Positions 34,701-43,728 of a stretch of DNA of 64,000 nucleotides are shown piece after piece. The stretch comes from Pseudomonas mendocina. GTDB lineage: Bacteria > Pseudomonadota > Gammaproteobacteria > Pseudomonadales > Pseudomonadaceae. Within the stretch, counting starts at the first letter, position 1; the number at the start of each line of letters is the position of its first letter. Made by a program: the position numbers and the translations under genes. Where the stretch lies: contig NZ_LR134290.1 in the NCBI RefSeq assembly GCF_900636545.1, positions 4,154,001 to 4,218,000 on the forward strand. Direction: 5' to 3'. Under the pieces are notes generated by a model, which did no database searches, was not told the DNA's origin, and was given only the letters and a program-made list of their open reading frames with translations.

Positions 34701-35321
34701 TCAATCCAGCCTGGCCGCTAACTCACGCCACTGCCCCGGCTGCAGGCCATCGAGCCGCCAGGGACCGATGGCCACGCGCACCAGGCGCAGGGTGGGCAGG
34801 CCAACCGCAGCGGTCATGCGCCGCACCTGACGATTGCGCCCCTCGCGAATCACCAGTTCCAGCCAGCTGGTCGGCACGCTCTTGCGAAAACGTACCGGCG
34901 GGTTGCGCTCCCATAGCTCGGGCTCGTCCAGGCGCCGTGCCTCGGCCGGCAGAGTCGGGCCGTCGTTGAGCATCACGCCAGTGCGTAACTGCTGCAGTTG
35001 CTCCTCACTCGGCTCGCCCTCCACCTGCACCCAGTAGGTCTTCGCCAGCTTGTGCTTGGGGTCGGCGATACGCGCCTGCAGGCGTCCGTCGTTGGTCAAC
35101 AACAGCAGGCCTTCACTGTCGCGATCCAGACGACCGGCCGGGTAGACACCGGGCACATCGACAAAATCCTTGAGCGTGGCGCGGCCTTGGTCGTCATTGA
35201 ACTGAGTGAGCACGTCGAACGGCTTGTTCAGGATCAACAGGCGCGGCTGCGCGGGTGGCGCATTGGCCACTCGGCGTGGCGCGGCAGGACGGCGATTGGC
35301 AGGAGGACGAGGGCGTGACAT
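34701..35321 (-). CDS. rluE: 23S rRNA pseudouridine2457 synthase type (RluE/RsuA family)
   Basis: The ATG at 35321-35319 gives 206 residues starting [17 protein letters not shown], a basic tail before the catalytic domain. The catalytic Asp lies in [20 protein letters not shown] (about residues 66-85), the RsuA/RluE signature, and [14 protein letters not shown] is the C-terminal RNA-binding element. There is no S4 domain, as expected for RluE. The enzyme converts a uridine of 23S rRNA (position 2457 in E. coli) to pseudouridine. The frame upstream of the chosen start is open but lacks conservation-like features. Confidence 0.87.
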   Translation of the reverse strand: MSRPRPPANRRPAAPRRVANAPPAQPRLLILNKPFDVLTQFNDDQGRATLKDFVDVPGVYPAGRLDRDSEGLLLLTNDGRLQARIADPKHKLAKTYWVQVEGEPSEEQLQQLRTGVMLNDGPTLPAEARRLDEPELWERNPPVRFRKSVPTSWLELVIREGRNRQVRRMTAAVGLPTLRLVRVAIGPWRLDGLQPGQWRELAARLD

Positions 35322-35444
35322 GCAACAGGCTTCGATAAAAATGAGCCAAGCAGTGTAACCCACGATCAGCGGCACTGATGGTGCTTCCCAGTTGCGCAGC
35401 GGCAGCTAAGCTGCTGACTCAACCTCTGCAATCGGGAGCCTCCC

Positions 35445-36476
35445 ATGAGCAACAGTGCCGAACTCGCTACCTTCACCGGCTGGGCCGCCACGGCCCCCAA
35501 GGCGCCACTGGAGCGCCTGAGCTACGACCCCGGCCCGCTCGGCGCCGAAGAGGTGGAAGTAGCGGTGGAATACTGCGGCATCTGCCATTCCGACCAGTCG
35601 ATGATCGACAACGAATGGGGCAATGCGCGCTATCCCTTCATTCCCGGCCATGAAGTGGTCGGCACCATCGTTCGTCTCGGCGAGCAGGCGCGCGGGCTAA
35701 AGCTGGGCCAGAGGGTCGGCATCGGCTGGTACAAGGGCAGTTGCATGCATTGCGGCTCGTGCATGGAAGGCGCGCACCAGCTGTGCCGCTCGGTAAAGCC
35801 GACCATCGTCGGCAGCCACGGTGGTTTCGCCGACCGCCTGCGCTCGCACTGGGCCTGGGCTGTGCCGCTGCCCGACGGCCTCGACCCGGCGCTGGTCGGC
35901 CCGCTGTTCTGCGCCGGCTCCACGGTGTTCAGCCCGCTGCTGGAATTCGACATCAAGCCCACCGACCGCGTCGGCGTGGTCGGCATCGGTGGCCTCGGCC
36001 ATCTGGCGCTACGCTTTCTCAACGCCTGGGGCTGCGAGGTGACGGCCTTCACCTCGTCGCTGAACAAGCAGGACGAAGCCAAGCGCCTGGGCGCGCACAA
36101 GGTGGTGGCCTCCACCGACAGCGCGGCGATGAAGGCGATTGCCGGCACCCTGGATTTCCTTCTGGTCACGGCCAGCGCCGACCTCGACTGGACTGCCCTG
36201 CTCGGCACCTTGCGCGGCAAGGGGCGCTTGCACTTCGTCGGCATCGTGCCCAGCGCCATTCCTGTGCACGTGTTCAACCTGATTCCGCAGCAGAAGAGCC
36301 TGTCCGGCTCGCCGGTGGGCTCGCCAAAAACCATGGCGACCATGCTCGAGTTCTGCGCGCGGCACCAGATTCTGCCGCAGGTCGAGCAATTTCCCATGAG
36401 CCAGGTGAACGCGGCTATCGAGCATCTGCGCAGCGGCAAGGCGCGTTATCGCGTGGTGCTTGACGCGAGCAAATGA
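35445..36476 (+). CDS. ahr: NADPH-dependent aldehyde reductase, Ahr/YjgB-type zinc alcohol dehydrogenase
   Basis: The 343-residue protein has EYCGICHSDQSMIDNEWG (about 44-61), GHEVVGTIVRLGE, the structural-zinc segment CMHCGSCMEGAHQLC, and the Rossmann signature VGVVGIGGLGHLALRF. These match E. coli Ahr closely as I remember it: the CGICHSD-SMIDNEWG pattern and the tail GKARYRVVL. Ahr reduces a broad range of aldehydes with NADPH. It is divergent from rluE across about 120 bases and is followed by a GNAT gene. Confidence 0.87.
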   Translation: MSNSAELATFTGWAATAPKAPLERLSYDPGPLGAEEVEVAVEYCGICHSDQSMIDNEWGNARYPFIPGHEVVGTIVRLGEQARGLKLGQRVGIGWYKGSCMHCGSCMEGAHQLCRSVKPTIVGSHGGFADRLRSHWAWAVPLPDGLDPALVGPLFCAGSTVFSPLLEFDIKPTDRVGVVGIGGLGHLALRFLNAWGCEVTAFTSSLNKQDEAKRLGAHKVVASTDSAAMKAIAGTLDFLLVTASADLDWTALLGTLRGKGRLHFVGIVPSAIPVHVFNLIPQQKSLSGSPVGSPKTMATMLEFCARHQILPQVEQFPMSQVNAAIEHLRSGKARYRVVLDASK

Positions 36477-36535
36477 CAGCATGGGCGCGGAGCTGGCATG
36501 CTCTGCGCCCTGTTTCACTCAGGATACCCGCCATC

Positions 36536-36982
36536 ATGCCGCTGATTCTCGACACACCCACCGATGCCGAACTGCCCACTCTGGTGGAAATCTGGGAGGC
36601 TGCCGTGCGCGCCACCCACCACTTCCTGCCCGAAAGCGACCTGCAGGTGATCAAGCCGTTGCTCCGCGAGCAGTATTTCCCGGCCGTGCAATTGACCTGC
36701 GCACGCGATGAGTCGGGGCGAGTACTGGGCTTTCTCGGCACCAGCGAAGGCATGGTGGAAATGCTCTTCGTCGATCCGGCCTGCCACGGCCAGGGCGTGG
36801 GCAAGCGGTTGATGCTTCACGCGATCGACGAGTTGGGCTCCACCCGCGTCGACGTCAATGAGCAAAACCCGCAGGCCGTCGGCTTCTATCAGCACCTGGG
36901 GTTCGTCGTGACCGATCGCTCGCGACTGGACGGTGCCGGCCGCCCCTTCCCGATCCTGCATATGAAACTCGCAACCCCGTAG
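36536..36982 (+). CDS. GNAT family acetyltransferase (YjaB-like)
   Basis: The ATG at 36536 gives 148 residues starting MPLILDTPTDAELPTLVEIWEAAVRATHHFLPES, close to E. coli YjaB. The acetyl-CoA motif is VEMLFVDPACHGQGVGKRLMLHAI (about 81-104), and VDVNEQNPQAVGFYQHLGF is the following catalytic and structural segment. YjaB-type enzymes bind acetyl-CoA, but their substrate is unknown. An upstream in-frame start 63 bases earlier is possible but less likely. The TAG stop coincides with the start of a GTAGGGCGGG repeat. Confidence 0.87.
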   Translation: MPLILDTPTDAELPTLVEIWEAAVRATHHFLPESDLQVIKPLLREQYFPAVQLTCARDESGRVLGFLGTSEGMVEMLFVDPACHGQGVGKRLMLHAIDELGSTRVDVNEQNPQAVGFYQHLGFVVTDRSRLDGAGRPFPILHMKLATP

Positions 36983-37019
36983 GGCGGGCTCAGGAGCGAA
37001 GCGAACAGCCCGCCGGGCC
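36979..37019. repeat. GTAGGGCGGG repeat at the GNAT stop codon
   Basis: GTAGGGCGGGCTCAGGAGCG-AAGCG...CAGCCCGCCGGG; the same unit occurs at 60011-60049 after lnt, again beginning with the TAG stop. The GTAGGGCGGG head also occurs at 17714. Confidence 0.6.
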
Positions 37020-37104
37020 ATGCAAAGGCGCACACCAAGCCCACCAGGAAACGTCCCCCGCCATAGAGTCCACACAACGGCGTACTGCTTCGCGACTACG
37101 CCGG

Positions 37105-38448
37105 CTACCCCAGCGGCCAAGCCGCAACTATCCCCTCCAACGCCCGTTTGAGTTCGACCCTACTGGCTGCCGCCGCGAGGCTGATGCGCACCGCATGCCC
37201 CGGATTGGCCTCCACCGCGAACACTTCTGCCGGCACCACCTCCACACCATTCTGCCGACACGCCTCAGCCAAACCAGCCGGCGGCGCACCATCGAGCCAC
37301 AGATGCGGTGCCACCGCTCTGCCCTGCGGCATGCGCGGCCCGAGCACGCGCGCAGCCAGGCGCCAACGCTGCTGCAGTTCGTCGATCTGCCAGGCCAGGC
37401 GCTGTTCGGCGATGCCGCTTTCGATCCATTCACAGCCCAGCGCCAGACTCAGCGGCGTGACCGCCCAACGGGTTGCCTGGGCTTCGGGGTCGATACGTTC
37501 GAGCAGCTCCGGCGCGCCGGCGATAAAGCCCAGGCGCAAGCCGGGCGCGACGCTCTTGGACAGGCTGCTGATCAACAGGCAACGCTCGGGAAGCTGAACC
37601 GCCAGCGGCGCCTCACTGCCGAGCACGCCGTAGACATCGTCCTCGATGATCCACAAGCCACGGCGCCGCGCCACCTCGGCGATGGCCGCGCGGCGCCCGG
37701 CGTCCAGGCTGGCGCCAGTGGGGTTCTGCAAACAGGGCGTCAGCACCGCCACACGGGCGCCAGTGGCACGCGCCTGGCGGTCGAGCTCATCAGGCAGAAT
37801 GCCGCGTGTATCCATCGCCACGCCGTGCAGTGGCAGACGCAACTGGCGTGCAGCGGCCTTGATTCCAGGCGCGGTATAGCGCTCCACCAGGATCGGCTCG
37901 CCCGCCTCGCACAACGCCAGCAGCGCCGCCGAAACACCCTGCTGGGCACCGGCGCAGAGCAGCAGGCCACCCGGCGCCAGCGCCAGGCCACGGCGACGCA
38001 GCCAAGTCGCCCCCGCCAGGTGGGCGCGCTCGACCAAGGCTGCCGACGGGTAGGCCTGCAACGCGTCCAGCTCGCCACGTGCAGCCAGTGCGGCAAGACT
38101 GGTGGAGAGATCGTGGTTGTCCGGGTCATGCACCGGCACGTTGGTCGACAGATCGATCAGGTCGCCCTGCATGGCTGGTTGCTTGAGCCGGAACAGGCTC
38201 GCTTCGCGGCTGCCAGCCAGCACGTAGGTGCCACGGCCAACCTCGCCGGAAACCAGATGCCGCCGGGCCGCCTCGCGGTAGGCGAGCATCACCGTGCTCG
38301 GGTTGATGCCCAGCGTCCAGGCCAGTCGGCGCTGCGGCGGCAGGCGTTCGCCAGGCTTGAGCTCGCCACGACCGATGGCCGCAGCAATGGCCTCGACCAA
38401 TGCCAGGTAAGTCGGTAGAGAGCTGTCTTGAAGATCAGGAAGCCACAT
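37105..38448 (-). CDS. MocR-type regulator: GntR winged helix fused to an aminotransferase-like domain
   Basis: The ATG at 38448-38446 gives 447 residues starting MWLPDLQDSSLPTYLALVEAIAAAIGRGEL. Residues about 10-75 form a GntR winged helix (GERLPPQRRLAWTLGINPSTVMLAYREA). From about 110 a fold type I aminotransferase domain follows, with PLP lysine motif SSLSKSVAPGLRLGF and the region TPCLQNPTGASLDAGRR. MocR regulators use PLP as effector and often control the divergent neighbour, here the PLP-dependent dehydratase 80 bases away. The frame is open upstream but runs into the divergent promoter region. Confidence 0.9.
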   Translation of the reverse strand: MWLPDLQDSSLPTYLALVEAIAAAIGRGELKPGERLPPQRRLAWTLGINPSTVMLAYREAARRHLVSGEVGRGTYVLAGSREASLFRLKQPAMQGDLIDLSTNVPVHDPDNHDLSTSLAALAARGELDALQAYPSAALVERAHLAGATWLRRRGLALAPGGLLLCAGAQQGVSAALLALCEAGEPILVERYTAPGIKAAARQLRLPLHGVAMDTRGILPDELDRQARATGARVAVLTPCLQNPTGASLDAGRRAAIAEVARRRGLWIIEDDVYGVLGSEAPLAVQLPERCLLISSLSKSVAPGLRLGFIAGAPELLERIDPEAQATRWAVTPLSLALGCEWIESGIAEQRLAWQIDELQQRWRLAARVLGPRMPQGRAVAPHLWLDGAPPAGLAEACRQNGVEVVPAEVFAVEANPGHAVRISLAAAASRVELKRALEGIVAAWPLG

Positions 38449-38528
38449 TGCTTGCCATGCAATATAAAGATTTACCCATACAATGCGCCGCACTAGCATC
38501 CAGGTCAACGCCACCCGGAGCATCCGTC

Positions 38529-39500
38529 ATGTTCGACCTCGCCCAACTGCGCCAGAGCGCGCAACTGGTTCACCGCCATATGGCACCTACGCCGCAATTG
38601 AGCTGGCCATTGTTGGCGCAGCGCACCGGCTGCGAGGTCTGGGTCAAGCACGAGAACCACGCCCCGACGGCCGCCTTCAAGGTACGCGGCGGGCTGGTCT
38701 ATATCGACGCCCTGCTGCGCCGCGAGCCGCAGGTGCGCGGGCTGGTCACCGCCACCCGTGGTAACCATGGCCAGAGCCTGGCGCTGGCCGCGCGAGCGGC
38801 AGGCCTGACCATTCGCATCCTGGTGCCGCATGGCAACGCCCGCGAGAAGAACGCCGCGATGCGCGCCCTCGGTGCCGAAGTGATCGAACATGGCCGCGAC
38901 TTCGACGAGGCCCGAGCCGAGGCCGCGCGCATCGCCGAACGCGACGGCCTGCATTGGGTGCCGTCATTGCATGAGGATCTGGTGCGCGGCGTAGCCACCT
39001 ACGCCCTGGAACTGTTGGAGGCGGTGCCGAATCTACGCCGGGTCTATGTGCCCATCGGCCTCGGTTCGGGCATCTGCGGGATGATCCGCACCCGCGACCT
39101 GCTCGGCCTCAATACCGAGATCATCGGCGTGGTCGCCAGCGGCGCAGACGCTTATGCACGCAGCTTCGAGCAGGGCCGTCTGGTGCAGACCGAACGCGCC
39201 GATACGCTGGCCGACGGCATGGCCTGCCGCCAGCCGCAGCAATTGGCGCTGGACATGATTCGCGCCGGTGCCGCGCGCATCGTTCGGGTCGACGACGAGG
39301 AGATCCGCGCCGCCATCCGCGCCTACCACGAGGACACTCACAATCTCGCCGAGGGCGCCGGCGCAGCGGCGTTGGCTGCGCTGATGCAGGAGCGCGAGCT
39401 CAATGCCGGCCAGCGCGTAGCCGTGGTACTCAGCGGCGCCAATATTGACCGTGCCGCCCTGGCCGAGCTGCTGCGCGACGAGGCGCCGGTCGCGGCCTAA
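38529..39500 (+). CDS. PLP-dependent threonine/serine dehydratase-like enzyme
   Basis: The ATG at 38529 gives 323 residues starting MFDLAQLRQSAQLVHRHMAPTPQLSWPLLAQ. The PLP lysine is in the fold type II motif TAAFKVRGG (about residues 45-53); TRGNHGQSLALAAR and the later GSGICGMIRTRDL are the phosphate-binding loops. The last segment VVLSGANIDRAAL is also typical. It resembles catabolic L-threonine or L-serine dehydratases (TdcB type, no ACT domain). The divergent MocR gene is the likely regulator. The substrate is not certain, as serine/threonine racemases share this fold. Confidence 0.88.
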   Translation: MFDLAQLRQSAQLVHRHMAPTPQLSWPLLAQRTGCEVWVKHENHAPTAAFKVRGGLVYIDALLRREPQVRGLVTATRGNHGQSLALAARAAGLTIRILVPHGNAREKNAAMRALGAEVIEHGRDFDEARAEAARIAERDGLHWVPSLHEDLVRGVATYALELLEAVPNLRRVYVPIGLGSGICGMIRTRDLLGLNTEIIGVVASGADAYARSFEQGRLVQTERADTLADGMACRQPQQLALDMIRAGAARIVRVDDEEIRAAIRAYHEDTHNLAEGAGAAALAALMQERELNAGQRVAVVLSGANIDRAALAELLRDEAPVAA

Positions 39501-39502
39501 AC

Positions 39503-40312
39503 TCAGACCGTTGCAAGCGGCTCGGAAGGCAAACCTCTGGGCGTCTGCCGTAGCCAGCGAGAAACGCCCCACTCCGCCGCGATCAGTGCCAGCAGAAGGG
39601 CAAGCTGAATCAACAAGGCGATATAGAGCGGTTTGAAGACGTGACCGATCTGCTGCTTGAGCAGCCCCAGCAGAAACTCGGCGCGAAACAGCTGCTCGAT
39701 ACGGGCATCCAGCACCTGATTCAACACCTTCTCGTTAAGCCCGCTGTAGCGGGCGGTTTTCTCGACCGCCATCTCGCCAATCGCCTTGCCTAGCAGGCTG
39801 GCACGCAGGCGGTCGAGCAGGTCGAAGGCGATACGCTCTGCCATCGATGCCTCGGTACGTTCGGCCGCTTCCAGCAAGCGCTCGTTGCGGACGTACTCCA
39901 ACGCCAACTGATTGAGCAGCGTCTGCACGCTGACCTCGCGGACCGCCAACGACCCTTGCGCCTCCTGCGCCTCGACATAGGCCTGGAAATCACTCCAGAT
40001 ATCGTCGGCCAACTCCTGCACCAAAGGCGCGTAACTATCGAGATGGCGATTGATCTGCTGCTGGCTGCCATACAACAGCCCACCCTGGAAACCGAGGAAA
40101 CCTCCGGCCAGCGGCAACAGCAGAAAGTAGAGTTTGAGCAGCCAGTGGTGCCAGCGGTTGTTGCGTGCCAGCCAACCCAATCGCTGCAGCTTGAGCGCCA
40201 GCAACAGACCGGCAACCGCACCAAGCATCAGGGCCAGGCCGGTGTAGAGGAAAAGACTGAAAAAGCTGAAGGGTTCCCACAGCGCCGTGAGCAGTAGACG
40301 TGCCTGTTCCAT
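39503..40312 (-). CDS. Membrane protein of unknown function with a large helical loop
   Basis: The 269-residue protein starts MEQARLLLTALWEPFSFFSLFLYTGLALMLG. Hydrophobic helices occur at about 15-40, 58-78 and 225-250. Between 85 and 215 is a long polar helical segment (QQQINRHLDSYAPLVQELADDIWSDFQAYVEAQEA and so on), predicted as a periplasmic or cytoplasmic helical domain. I do not recognise a family. The gene ends two bases from the convergent dehydratase stop. Confidence 0.7.
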   Translation of the reverse strand: MEQARLLLTALWEPFSFFSLFLYTGLALMLGAVAGLLLALKLQRLGWLARNNRWHHWLLKLYFLLLPLAGGFLGFQGGLLYGSQQQINRHLDSYAPLVQELADDIWSDFQAYVEAQEAQGSLAVREVSVQTLLNQLALEYVRNERLLEAAERTEASMAERIAFDLLDRLRASLLGKAIGEMAVEKTARYSGLNEKVLNQVLDARIEQLFRAEFLLGLLKQQIGHVFKPLYIALLIQLALLLALIAAEWGVSRWLRQTPRGLPSEPLATV

Positions 40313-40416
40313 GCGTATTGTCTCGTTCGTCCATGACGAGGACGAGTCTAAACCAGAGCAAGGATCAGTGCCGCCAGAGCGTGACCGGACTGTGCGTCAG
40401 GCCACGCCCTGCTTAA

Positions 40417-41889
40417 TCAGCGGAACGGCGGCTCGTCGAAGCTGCGCAACTTGCGCGAATGCAGCGAGTTGAGCTGGCTGCGCATCAGCTCCAGCGCGGC
40501 GATGCCGATATGCAGGTGCTGGGTCACCGCGCGCTCGTAGAAGGCACCAGCCGCACCGGGCAGCTTGATCTCGCTGTGCAATGGTTTGTCCGATACGCAC
40601 AGCAGCGTGCCGTAGGGCACCCGTAGGCGATAGCCTTGCGCGGCGATGGTGCCGCTCTCCATGTCCACCGCCACCGCGCGCGACAGGTTGATCAGCGGGC
40701 GCTCCTGAGCCCAGCGCAGTTCCCAGTTACGGTCGTCGTAGGTCAGTACGGTGCCGGTGCGCAGGCGCTTCTTCAGTTCGTCGCCCTCTTCGCCAGTGAC
40801 CAGCTTGGCGGCTTCCTGCAGCGCCTGCTGTACTTCGGCCAGCGCCGGCAGAGGAATGTTCGGCGGCAGCACGCGGTCGAGAATGCCGTCGCGGCGCATG
40901 TAGGCGTGGGCCAGCACGTAGTCGCCAATGGTCTGCGACTGACGCAGGCCGCCGCAGTGGCCGATCATCAGCCAGCAGTGCGGACGCAGCACGGCGAGGT
41001 GGTCGGTGATGTTCTTGGCATTCGACGGGCCGACGCCGATATTGACCAGGGTAATACCGTGGCCGTCCTCGGCCTGCAGGTGGTAGGCCGGCATCTGGTA
41101 ACGGTGCCAGACCACGTTCTCGATGATCGCCTGCATCTCGCCTTCGGCCATGCCACGTTCGACCACCACATTGCCCGGCAGCACCATGCGGGTGAAGCGC
41201 GAGTTGCCCACCAGCATGTCCAGCCCATGGCGGATGAACTGGTCGACGTAGCGGTGGTAGTTGGTCAGCAGGATCCATGGCTGCACATGGCGCCAGTCAC
41301 TGCCGGTGTAGTGCTGGATGCGCTTGAGCGAGAAGTCCGTGCGTGCCGCATCGAACAGCGCCAGCGGCAGCGGATCGATGTTCTCCCAGTCGTAGAGGCC
41401 ATCGGCGGTGCCGTCGGTAGCAGCGGACAGGTCGGTACTGGGAAATACCCGCGCCAGCTCGGCGGCGGTCACACCGCTGCCGGCCAGCTCGTCACCACCT
41501 TCAACCACGTACGGGTAGGGAATGTTCTGCTGGCTGCGGCCGACTTCCACACGCAGGGTGAAGTCGTTCATCAGCGGGCGCAGCTGTTCCAGCAGGTATT
41601 TGCGGAAGGCTGCCGGCTGGGTCACGGTGATGGCGTAGGTGCCCGGCACCTGCACCTTGGCATAGGCACGCACGGTGGTCGGCACCTCGCCCTGGCACAG
41701 GTAGGTCAGGCGCAGTTCGGGATAGCGGAACAGGCAGTGCTCGCTGGCATCCGGGCGGATGCGCTCCTTGAGGTAGCGCTTGAGCGCGTGGCTCAGGGCG
41801 CCGGTGGCTTCCTGGTGCAAAGCGGCAAGGCAGTCGACCGCCTCTTCGGGAGTGTGGGCAATGATGAAATCATCTGAGCAGGCTTTCAC
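40417..41889 (-). CDS. amn: AMP nucleosidase
   Basis: The GTG at 41889-41887 gives 490 residues starting VKACSDDFIIAHTPEEAVDCLAALHQEATGAL, preceded by AGGAAG about 8 bases upstream; E. coli Amn has 484 residues. It carries the N-terminal AMN domain and a C-terminal purine-nucleoside-phosphorylase-like domain (LVNIGVGPSNAKNITDHLAVLRPHCWLMIGHCGGL, then VAVDMESGTIAAQGYRLRVPYGTLLCVSDKPLH). The enzyme hydrolyses AMP to adenine and ribose 5-phosphate, controlling adenylate levels. The frame is open upstream, but that region covers the divergent gene's promoter. Confidence 0.93.
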   Translation of the reverse strand: MKACSDDFIIAHTPEEAVDCLAALHQEATGALSHALKRYLKERIRPDASEHCLFRYPELRLTYLCQGEVPTTVRAYAKVQVPGTYAITVTQPAAFRKYLLEQLRPLMNDFTLRVEVGRSQQNIPYPYVVEGGDELAGSGVTAAELARVFPSTDLSAATDGTADGLYDWENIDPLPLALFDAARTDFSLKRIQHYTGSDWRHVQPWILLTNYHRYVDQFIRHGLDMLVGNSRFTRMVLPGNVVVERGMAEGEMQAIIENVVWHRYQMPAYHLQAEDGHGITLVNIGVGPSNAKNITDHLAVLRPHCWLMIGHCGGLRQSQTIGDYVLAHAYMRRDGILDRVLPPNIPLPALAEVQQALQEAAKLVTGEEGDELKKRLRTGTVLTYDDRNWELRWAQERPLINLSRAVAVDMESGTIAAQGYRLRVPYGTLLCVSDKPLHSEIKLPGAAGAFYERAVTQHLHIGIAALELMRSQLNSLHSRKLRSFDEPPFR

Positions 41890-42010
41890 GGCGCATCTTC
41901 CTGACTGAACGTACGCGCCTATCTTGCCTGCATACGATGACGAAAACATAGCGCGCGACGCCCGGCCCGCCGCTAGGCTTATGGCAATCAGCCAGCCAGA
42001 GTGCCACCCC

Positions 42011-42733
42011 ATGCTCCGCATCATCACGCCATTGCTACTTGCCCTGTTCTGTTTCGCCGCTCGAGCGGGCGAACTGGACGGCCACTACCGCGCCGTGCTC
42101 GACGGCCAGCCGAGCGAGCTGATCCTGCGCCAGAACGGTACGGCAGTGGAAGGCGAGTACGTGGAAGGCAAACAGCTGCGCCTGGCCGTCAAGGGCCAGT
42201 ATGACGGCAAGCTGCTGCGCGCCGAGATCAGCGACCCGCAATCGGGCCTGCTGCTGGCGAACATGAACGCCAACTACGCCAACGCCATGCTCAACGCCAG
42301 CATCGCCGCGCGTAATCCAAGAAACGGCGAAGTACTGGAGCGTCAGGCATTGTTCCAGCGCGAGGCGGCAGTGGCGAAGCCGTCCACGTCAGGCGCTCAG
42401 GACCCGAAGCTGGTCGGCATCTGGGTGCACGAAAAGATCATCAACAGTAACGGCGCCGACTTCGCCTCGTTCAACACACTGATGACCCTGCAGTTGAATG
42501 CCGACGGCAGCGTCACTCAGTGGAGTCGCTCCGTTGGCGGCGGCAGCGACTGGAACTACGACAGCCCCGGCGAGGTGCAGTACAGCGGCCACTGGGTCAG
42601 CCAGGGCAACATGCTGATGGTGCGCCTGGCTGGCGCTGCCGATTATCAGCCTGCTGCCTACTACCGTTTCAGCGACCAGTACCTGGTCACCGAGAGCAAT
42701 ACCGGCAAGTTGATCTGGCAACGCCGCCGCTGA
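42011..42733 (+). CDS. Secreted or periplasmic protein of unknown function
   Basis: The ATG at 42011 gives 240 residues with a signal peptide MLRIITPLLLALFCFAARA. The mature part has repeated beta-like segments: HYRAVLDGQPSELILRQNGTAVEGEYVEGKQLRLAVKG and LVGIWVHEKIINSNGADF...YSGHWVSQGNMLMVRL. That is compatible with two lipocalin-like or small beta-sandwich domains. The position and context match the hypothetical protein next to amn in P. aeruginosa. I do not recognise a function. No strong ribosome site precedes the ATG. Confidence 0.72.
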   Translation: MLRIITPLLLALFCFAARAGELDGHYRAVLDGQPSELILRQNGTAVEGEYVEGKQLRLAVKGQYDGKLLRAEISDPQSGLLLANMNANYANAMLNASIAARNPRNGEVLERQALFQREAAVAKPSTSGAQDPKLVGIWVHEKIINSNGADFASFNTLMTLQLNADGSVTQWSRSVGGGSDWNYDSPGEVQYSGHWVSQGNMLMVRLAGAADYQPAAYYRFSDQYLVTESNTGKLIWQRRR

Positions 42734-42742
42734 GTGCGCCGA

Positions 42743-43423
42743 TCAGGCCGCCTGATGCAGGCGCACGTTGAACAGCGGCCCCTGGCTGAAGCGCGACAGC
42801 GCCTTGGCACCGGCCAGCACACCCAGGTCGATCAGCGGCTCGATCAGGATCACGCTCATGTAGGCCAGGCCGAAGCTGCCCACGGCTGCCAGGTTGTCGC
42901 TAGAGAAACCGTGACCGTAGAAGGCCCAGAAAGCGACCCAGGCGACGATGCCACCCTGATAGGCAGTCGACAGCGCCAGCGCCTGCTTGTAAGAAAGATC
43001 GACGTACGCGGTACCGGGCGCGACGATGCGCTTGGCCAGCAGGCTAATGCCCCACAGCGGGATCAACAGCGTGGTGACGTTCATGCCGTATTGCGGTAGG
43101 TCGAACTGAGCGAACAGCAGGCCTTGCAGCAGCAAACCAGCCGCCAGACCAATGGCGGTGGCACCGGCACCGAACAGCAACAACAGTGTCGAGCCGAGGA
43201 TCAGGTGCACCTCGGAAACGCCTACCGGGTGATGCGGGAATAGTTCGAAGAAGCAGAACACCAGGACGGTGGTCAGCAGGCTGCGCAGCGCCAGGGCGGC
43301 GACACCACCATTGTTGCGGACGCTGTCCAGGGCGAGTTTGGCAGTCAGGCCAAACGCGGTAACGGCTGTTGCGTAGCTGAGCAGAATCTTGGCGCCTTCG
43401 ACGACACCGGGTTCGATATGCAT
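42743..43423 (-). CDS. CbiM-like metal-binding permease (energy-coupling-factor family), orphan
   Basis: The ATG at 43423 gives 226 residues starting MHIEPGVVEGAKILLSYATAVTAFGL, and six or more hydrophobic helices follow. CbiM/NikM permeases bind Co2+ or Ni2+ through their N-terminal Met-His-Ile segment and a second conserved His in the VHL segment; here MHI and GVSEVHLILGSTLLLLFGAG are both present. No CbiN, CbiQ or CbiO partner is encoded nearby, so the protein may act alone or with a remote ECF ATPase. The cobalamin riboswitch immediately upstream supports a role in cobalt uptake for B12. Assignment of metal is inference. Confidence 0.83.
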   Translation of the reverse strand: MHIEPGVVEGAKILLSYATAVTAFGLTAKLALDSVRNNGGVAALALRSLLTTVLVFCFFELFPHHPVGVSEVHLILGSTLLLLFGAGATAIGLAAGLLLQGLLFAQFDLPQYGMNVTTLLIPLWGISLLAKRIVAPGTAYVDLSYKQALALSTAYQGGIVAWVAFWAFYGHGFSSDNLAAVGSFGLAYMSVILIEPLIDLGVLAGAKALSRFSQGPLFNVRLHQAA

Positions 43424-43483
43424 GCGAGTTCCTTTGCCGCGCCCACCGCGCGGCGATTCGGATGAAGGGTGGGCGAAACGCCC

Positions 43484-43630
43484 GTTGCCGATGGCAGGTC
43501 TCCTGGCTCACGGCTTGGCACTTCGCCCGCCTTCCCGACCGAAGTCAGTGGCATCCGGGCATCGCTCGCCGCTTACAGTTGCGGGGGCAGCCAGGGCATT
43601 GGCGACATTCGCCGCACCCTGTTCCCTTTT
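43484..43630 (-). promoter_or_regulatory. Cobalamin (B12) riboswitch controlling the CbiM-like permease
   Basis: Read on the minus strand, the leader contains AAAGGGAACAGGGTGCGG at the 5' side, the conserved B12-box region CCGCAACTGTAAG (43585-43573), and GCCAGGAGACCTGCC (43507-43493) at the 3' side. These are the hallmark elements of the cobalamin riboswitch. The permease ATG lies about 60 bases downstream, and a GGGCG-AAA-CGCCC hairpin sits between. High adenosylcobalamin should reduce expression. The remainder of the 305-base gap, up to the PaaI gene, contains nothing else I recognise. Confidence 0.92.
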
Positions 43631-43728
43631 CATCCGCGTCACATGCGTGCACGCAGAACCATCGGCGGCAAGATTACTCGCCTGCCCAGCTAAAAAACAG
43701 CGTGCCGGTGATCACATTTGGGCCTCGC

